64,000 bases of DNA from Mercurialis annua (taxonomy: Eukaryota > Streptophyta > Magnoliopsida > Malpighiales > Euphorbiaceae). Made by a program: the position numbers and the translations under genes. The stretch spans positions 46,113,651-46,177,650 of the forward strand of contig NC_065571.1 of the NCBI RefSeq assembly GCF_937616625.2, read 5' to 3'. Below, in pieces: positions 59,305-64,000 of this stretch. Position 1 is the first letter of the stretch. The number at the start of each line of letters is the position of its first letter. The notes under the pieces were generated by a model that had not been told where the DNA came from, made no database searches, and was given only the letters and a program-made list of their open reading frames with translations.

Positions 59305-61658
59305 ATGAGGAGTGTTTTGTTAGTTTGTCTAGTTCTTATGTGGTTATCCCATAGGGCTAGCGCACAGCCTCAAGGGGTACAAGTGCCATGTTTCTTCATA
59401 TTTGGGGATTCATTGGTTGATAATGGTAACAATAATAGAATTGCTACACTTGCAAGGGCTAATTACAGGCCTTATGGTATTGATTTCCCACAAGGCACCA
59501 CTGGCAGGTTTACTAATGGTCGAACCTATGTTGATGCATTAGGTAAGTAGAGCTAATTTTATCTAAAATTTTGATCAGGCTATTGATTTTGGAATTAATC
59601 AATCTATCATTTGTATTTTATTGATTAAAATTTGATCCGTTTTAATTTGGTTACCGAACTAATTTTTTGTTAATTTGGTTACGAAATAATTTTGTTTCAA
59701 CAAATAGTTTTCTAGTAAAAAATACACAGTTGACAACAAAATTTTAATTTTAATTTTTCTTTCTAAAAACTTGTCAATCAGTATACTTTGACATAAAAAC
59801 TAGCTTAAAAAATATGCATAACTGAAAATTTTTCAGAAAAATATATAATAAGAACGATTGTCCCGTAAAAAAATTCTGGCTGGTACGTATACATTTTACC
59901 AAAAAATAAATCCATTTACATGAAATTTAAATTTATTAATCAAAATAAAACAAATCATGTACGTCTTGAAATGATTATTTAAGAACGGAAAAGAAGAAAG
60001 AAGCTGATAAAATGCGAAAAACAAATTGCAGCTGAACTTCTGGGATTTCGAGGTTTTATTCCACCATTTGCAAGAACAAGGGGCCCTGCAATTCTGAGAG
60101 GATTAAATTATGCATCTGGAGCAGCCGGCATTAGGGATGAAACTGGAAACAATCTGGTATTTCTCACTATTTCATGTAATTAGAAAAAATGCAATGATCA
60201 ATTGCACAATTAACCTTTGCACATGATTTGTAGGGAGATCATGCATCAATGAACCAACAAGTATCAAACTTTGGAAATACAGTGCAAGAAATGAGAAGAT
60301 ATTTTAGAAGGGATCCAAATTCAGTGAATTCATATCTTAGCAAATGCATTTTCTATTCAGGAATGGCAAGTAATGACTATCTTAACAATTATTTCATGCC
60401 TGATTTCTACACTACCAGCTCTGATTTCACTACCAAAGCTTTTGCTGCTGCTCTTCTTAAGGACTACACTCGTCAGCTCACGGTAATTATTTTTCTTAGA
60501 TGAAATTTGTTTTAAAATCAAATAAAATATTTAATTATATTGTACAATTAATAGGCTTAATCATTGAAAAATGTCCTACATTTTCGACTTTTGTTCGTTT
60601 ATGGTCCAAACTTTTAAAATCATCAACTTTAGCCTATTTCGCAGTTCTCAGTTCAGTTTCAATTGTAGCCATTTATTTATATTGGAGCGAAAAAAAGTGT
60701 AAATATGTCATTTGCGTTTGAAATTCTTGATGGTAAAAAAGCAAGTGGGAACAATACGAAGTAATATGAAAAGCACATCTGATTTAGTTCGGTTTGAATC
60801 AAATGCACAACCGTGTGATATGGTTATTCAATTTTTCAGCAATTGTACACTCTGGGAGCTCGGAAGGTGATAGTAACAGCAGTAGGGCCAATCGGGTGCA
60901 TACCGTATGAGCTAGCAAGATACAATGGAAACAGCAGCAGATGCAATGAAAAAATAAACAATGCCATTTCCATGTTCAATTCAGGATTGTTGAAGATGGT
61001 TCAGGGTTTCAATAATGGCCAACTTCCTGGAGCTAAATTTGTTTATCTTGATTCCTATAAAAGCAGCAATGATCTTTATCTCAATGGCTCCTCTTATGGT
61101 AACTATCTATATATATATTCTTTCTTTCCTTCCAATTTTAATATAGTTCAAACTCATTCCGAAGGGTATTTGATTTTAAAAATCATTAAACTCTCGTATT
61201 ATTTCATTTTGATGACTAAATTTTAATTTTATTTAAATAGAAAGGATTTTTTGTGACTAAATTTTAATTTGTATCAATATTTTGAAAATACTTATAATCA
61301 ATATTTTGAAACGTTATAATTTTATATTCATTGAGCATAGGAAAATACTTTTTTGTTTTTGAAAATTTAAAAAAAAGTAGAATGTCTACTAGTAAAATAT
61401 TTTGCAAATTGGTAATATAATTGATTTTGTGAATGGACAGGATTTGAAGTAATAGACAAAGGATGTTGTGGAGTGGGGAGGAACAATGGGCAGATAACAT
61501 GTCTTCCTCTTCAGCAGCCTTGTCAAGATAGAAGAAAATATTTGTTTTGGGATGCCTTTCATCCAACTGAACAGGCTAATATATTACTTGCTAAATCAAC
61601 TTTTACTACACAAGCTTACACATATCCCATTAATATACAACAATTAGCAATGTCATGA
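59305..61658 (+). CDS. GDSL esterase/lipase, secreted
   Basis: Five exons (59305-59542, 60032-60156, 60234-60482, 60840-61098 and 61441-61658) encode 362 residues without a break, the usual size and exon number for plant GDSL enzymes. The Met at 59305 is chosen because it opens a clean signal peptide (residues 1-20, cleaved after SHRASA). Block I is [15 protein letters not shown] with nucleophile Ser36. Block II is [10 protein letters not shown], block III is MASNDYLNN, and block V is [12 protein letters not shown] with the Asp328/His331 pair. These SGNH hydrolases act on ester bonds outside the cell, in cuticle, wall or defence roles. The closest remembered group is the Arabidopsis At1g29660/29670 type; the substrate cannot be inferred. 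Confidence 0.95.
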
Positions 61659-63368
61659 TGAGCTAAACACAATTAAGCAATTGATTATGATTATCTTTTA
61701 AGACAATAATTTATTTACTTCTTTGTAATCATTTGTTGTAATTTCTCCATTCCAAATTTGTATCACTTAATTGAATTCTATTGTATTCTGTTCTACGGTG
61801 GTGTTCTTAATTTTAATGAAATGATGCGTCCTCAATAATTGCTGTTTAACAAATTACTTATAACACAATTTCATACTTAAATTTTGCATGTATTCATGAT
61901 TTAATTTATTCAAGTTGAAAAATATGTTATATAATATAATTAGGTATAGAATTTATTTTATTTTTGCTATTTTAAAAATGAAAAACTGTTCTTATATTTC
62001 GGTAAAATTAAAAATCAAACCGACGCGAGCTGACATTTACCCCATCATTTTGACCTTTTATTTTCGTCAAAAACCGATCTAATTTTTCTTTTCCCTGCTA
62101 AACAGAACTAAAATATCGAATGCATACCCCCATAATTTAGATGCTAAAATCAAATAAGTTTTTATTTTAAAAGGATCGAACCACGCACATATCTTTTCCC
62201 CTTCAAGTATGTTTGAAGTGGAAGACAATACCTCCATTTATAATGTAAAGGAAAATAAAATTGAAATAAAAAATTAAAGTAGAAATTCATTTGCATGTAA
62301 AGACGTGGCCATTAATGAAATATTTACAAGAGTTACAAAAAATAAAAAGTCTCTTGTATCTAGACATTTTGGGTTGCAAAAGAAAAAATATTAAAAAGTA
62401 ATACTTGAACCAAACCAATCAATCAACCAAATCAAATCAAGCCCAGCCTAATTGAATCGAGCCGAGCCGACCAACCGTAGGATTTTTAAATAAGAATATC
62501 AAATTATTAACTATGATGGGTGTCTCAAAGTGATTTGCTTTATTTTATTTCAATTTTTTTAGTTTCAAAAGGTAAGAAGAAAATAAAAAAACTAAAATAT
62601 TAAAAAAAACTAAAAATTAATCAAAGTAAAAAAAATATAATTCAACGTTCACAAAAATATAATTTTTATTATAATTATTTAAAATAAATTTAAAAACTAA
62701 ATCAAACTCTTTTAAATTTATGTTTTGATTTGATTGGCTAACACTAGAACTTAACAAAATGACTAAAATGTTAACATAAATAAAAATGAAAAAGCATGTC
62801 ATTTTGAGCTTTTTTGCATTACTCATTATTAAAAAATTGAATATATCACTATTTAAATAAAATAAATTCATATGTTTCATTTAATCTTACTTTATTATCA
62901 ACTTTAAAAGATTTGTAAATTTATTTTTGATATTATAAAAATACTTAATATCATGATCAGTTCGGATTTTGATATAAACAATTTATTTAAATATTAATGT
63001 AACTCGAACAAAACACTAAAACAATAAAACTCTTCTAACTTGTAAGTAAATGGGTAATTTGATTTGAAAATTTTAAGCTAATTTGTCCCGTCCACTTATA
63101 AGCTAATTTGACAAAATGAAGCTAATTGATTATAATTATCAAGTTCATGATCGATTTGCTTATAAAATTAGTTATATGTTAATTCCCTTTATAAATTGAG
63201 GAGAAAAATTGCTAGTTAAGTTTAAAATATATTACCACATCTACTATCATGGGAGAAGTCGCTTTTTATAAAGTATGAAGTCAACTTATGTGGTGGTATA
63301 TATTTCAAAAATAGGCTTCATCTAGATGGCACATCAATCTAATTTTATCTAAACAGATTAAAGATATT
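61659..63368. other. AT-rich intergenic stretch downstream of the GDSL gene
   Basis: Candidate 3' UTR signals (TTTAATGAAATGATG near 61813) follow the stop. The rest is AT-rich, with a patch of AACCAATCAATCAACCAAAT and AGCCGAGCCGA repeats near 62410-62470. No gene was recognised. Confidence 0.5.
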
Positions 63369-64000
63369 CACTACAAAAAAAGGGATATAAGGGGACGAAA
63401 TTAGGGGACCAAAATATTTTACTTGTCTTCAAAAAATAGAATTCAATAAAAATGGGGACCTTCAAAAATTTTGTCCCCAATTCTTCTATTATAACATTAT
63501 TGGGGACGATATTTCATATTTAGTATGGACTGAAAATCTAAATAGAATAGGGGACAAATTGCTAAAGCATCGAATAACCTAAAAAAGAAGCGGCAATTTA
63601 AAAAAATAAAAACAAAGTGGCGGTATTATTGTTAGTGTAAACATCGTGCTTCTTTGGTGTATACAAGTGATAATCTAGGGTATACTCCCATTGCCGAACA
63701 CAATTTTCAGAATTTATTCATCATAATTCAAGGTAAGTTTGTTTTTACAATTTCATTAATCATGCTTCTATATAAAGAATCTCTTTTTAAAACTCAAAAT
63801 CTCGATTCTGTTTTGTATAAGACATAATTAGATTAGGGTTTCATTTGGAGAATTAGTTTTATTTAGTGAGCACAATCGGATTCGGAAAATCAATGTTTTT
63901 GCCAGAAGAACATTGTGGATCATTGTCTTTGTAAGTTTATTTTTGCCTTAATTGATTTTTTCTGTCTTTTTCTTTTTGGATTTTGGTTTCTTTAATCACA
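63369..64000 (+). mobile_element. 5' end of a CACTA (En/Spm) transposon, continuing beyond the window
   Basis: It begins CACTACAAAAAAAGGG, the standard CACTA terminus, preceded by TTC-type trinucleotide ATT. Subterminal GGGGAC units follow at 63391, 63404, 63454, 63502 and 63550, plus an inverted GTCCCC at 63473, in the usual clustered arrangement where the transposase binds. The other end and any transposase lie outside the window. Confidence 0.85.

Noticed and set aside
60500..60721. Frame of 73 codons in the GDSL gene
   Set aside because: It lies wholly within the intron between exons 60234-60482 and 60840-61098.
61264..61566. Minus frame antisense to the last GDSL exon
   Set aside because: Shadow of the real exon and flanking intron, with no family resemblance.
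1..64000. CRISPR arrays, bacterial operons, riboswitches, rRNA genes
   Set aside because: No regular repeat-spacer pattern or prokaryotic gene layout; spliced plant genes throughout.

Overview
The window is nuclear DNA of a flowering plant, almost certainly a eudicot. It is AT-rich, its genes are split by many GT-AG introns, and it carries plant-specific families: a DUF579 xylan O-methyltransferase, a plant GDSL esterase and a FAR1-type Mutator transposase. Plant transposons fill most of the rest. I cannot name the species from sequence alone.

Host genes, left to right: (1) the 3' part of a + strand gene for a tandem thioredoxin/GST-N-fold protein (about 0.5-7.2 kb). (2) A complete ten-exon minus-strand gene for queuine tRNA-ribosyltransferase accessory subunit 2 (7.6-11.7 kb), convergent with the first. 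(3) A + strand gene for an unrecognised protein with one membrane segment (about 28.3/29.2-30.4 kb). (4) A three-exon minus-strand gene for a small conserved plant protein with an acidic tract (31.5-33.4 kb). (5) An intronless minus-strand glucuronoxylan 4-O-methyltransferase gene (43.0-44.0 kb). (6) A complete five-exon + strand GDSL esterase/lipase gene (59.3-61.7 kb). These genes do not form a pathway and look like independent housekeeping and cell-wall loci.

The rest is transposon-derived. A young Ty1/copia element (about 12.4-21.4 kb) lies just upstream of the QTRT2-type gene. It is broken by a frameshift and by a 3-kb LINE inserted in gag, with a 13-bp target duplication. About 628 bp of the QTRT2 upstream DNA is present on both sides of it. 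Further right are a Mutator-like element with a decayed FAR1 transposase (52.65-56.29 kb), a large solo-LTR-like block inside a Stowaway MITE (47.6-50.5 kb), two copia relics, a Tat-like LTR, two SINEs with target duplications, several MITEs of hAT and Mutator type, and the 5' end of a CACTA element that runs off the right edge. Between these is AT-rich sequence with degenerate tandem repeats.

The most notable observations are: a Mutator-type MITE whose terminal bases appear to supply the 5' splice site of an exon in gene 1; the ~628-bp duplication around the copia element, with 24 bp of gag leader left outside the 3' LTR; and the reconstructable order of nested insertions. I found no CRISPR array, rRNA or true tRNA gene. 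Exon borders were assigned by eye from splice sites, reading phase and remembered family resemblance; no alignment was run.
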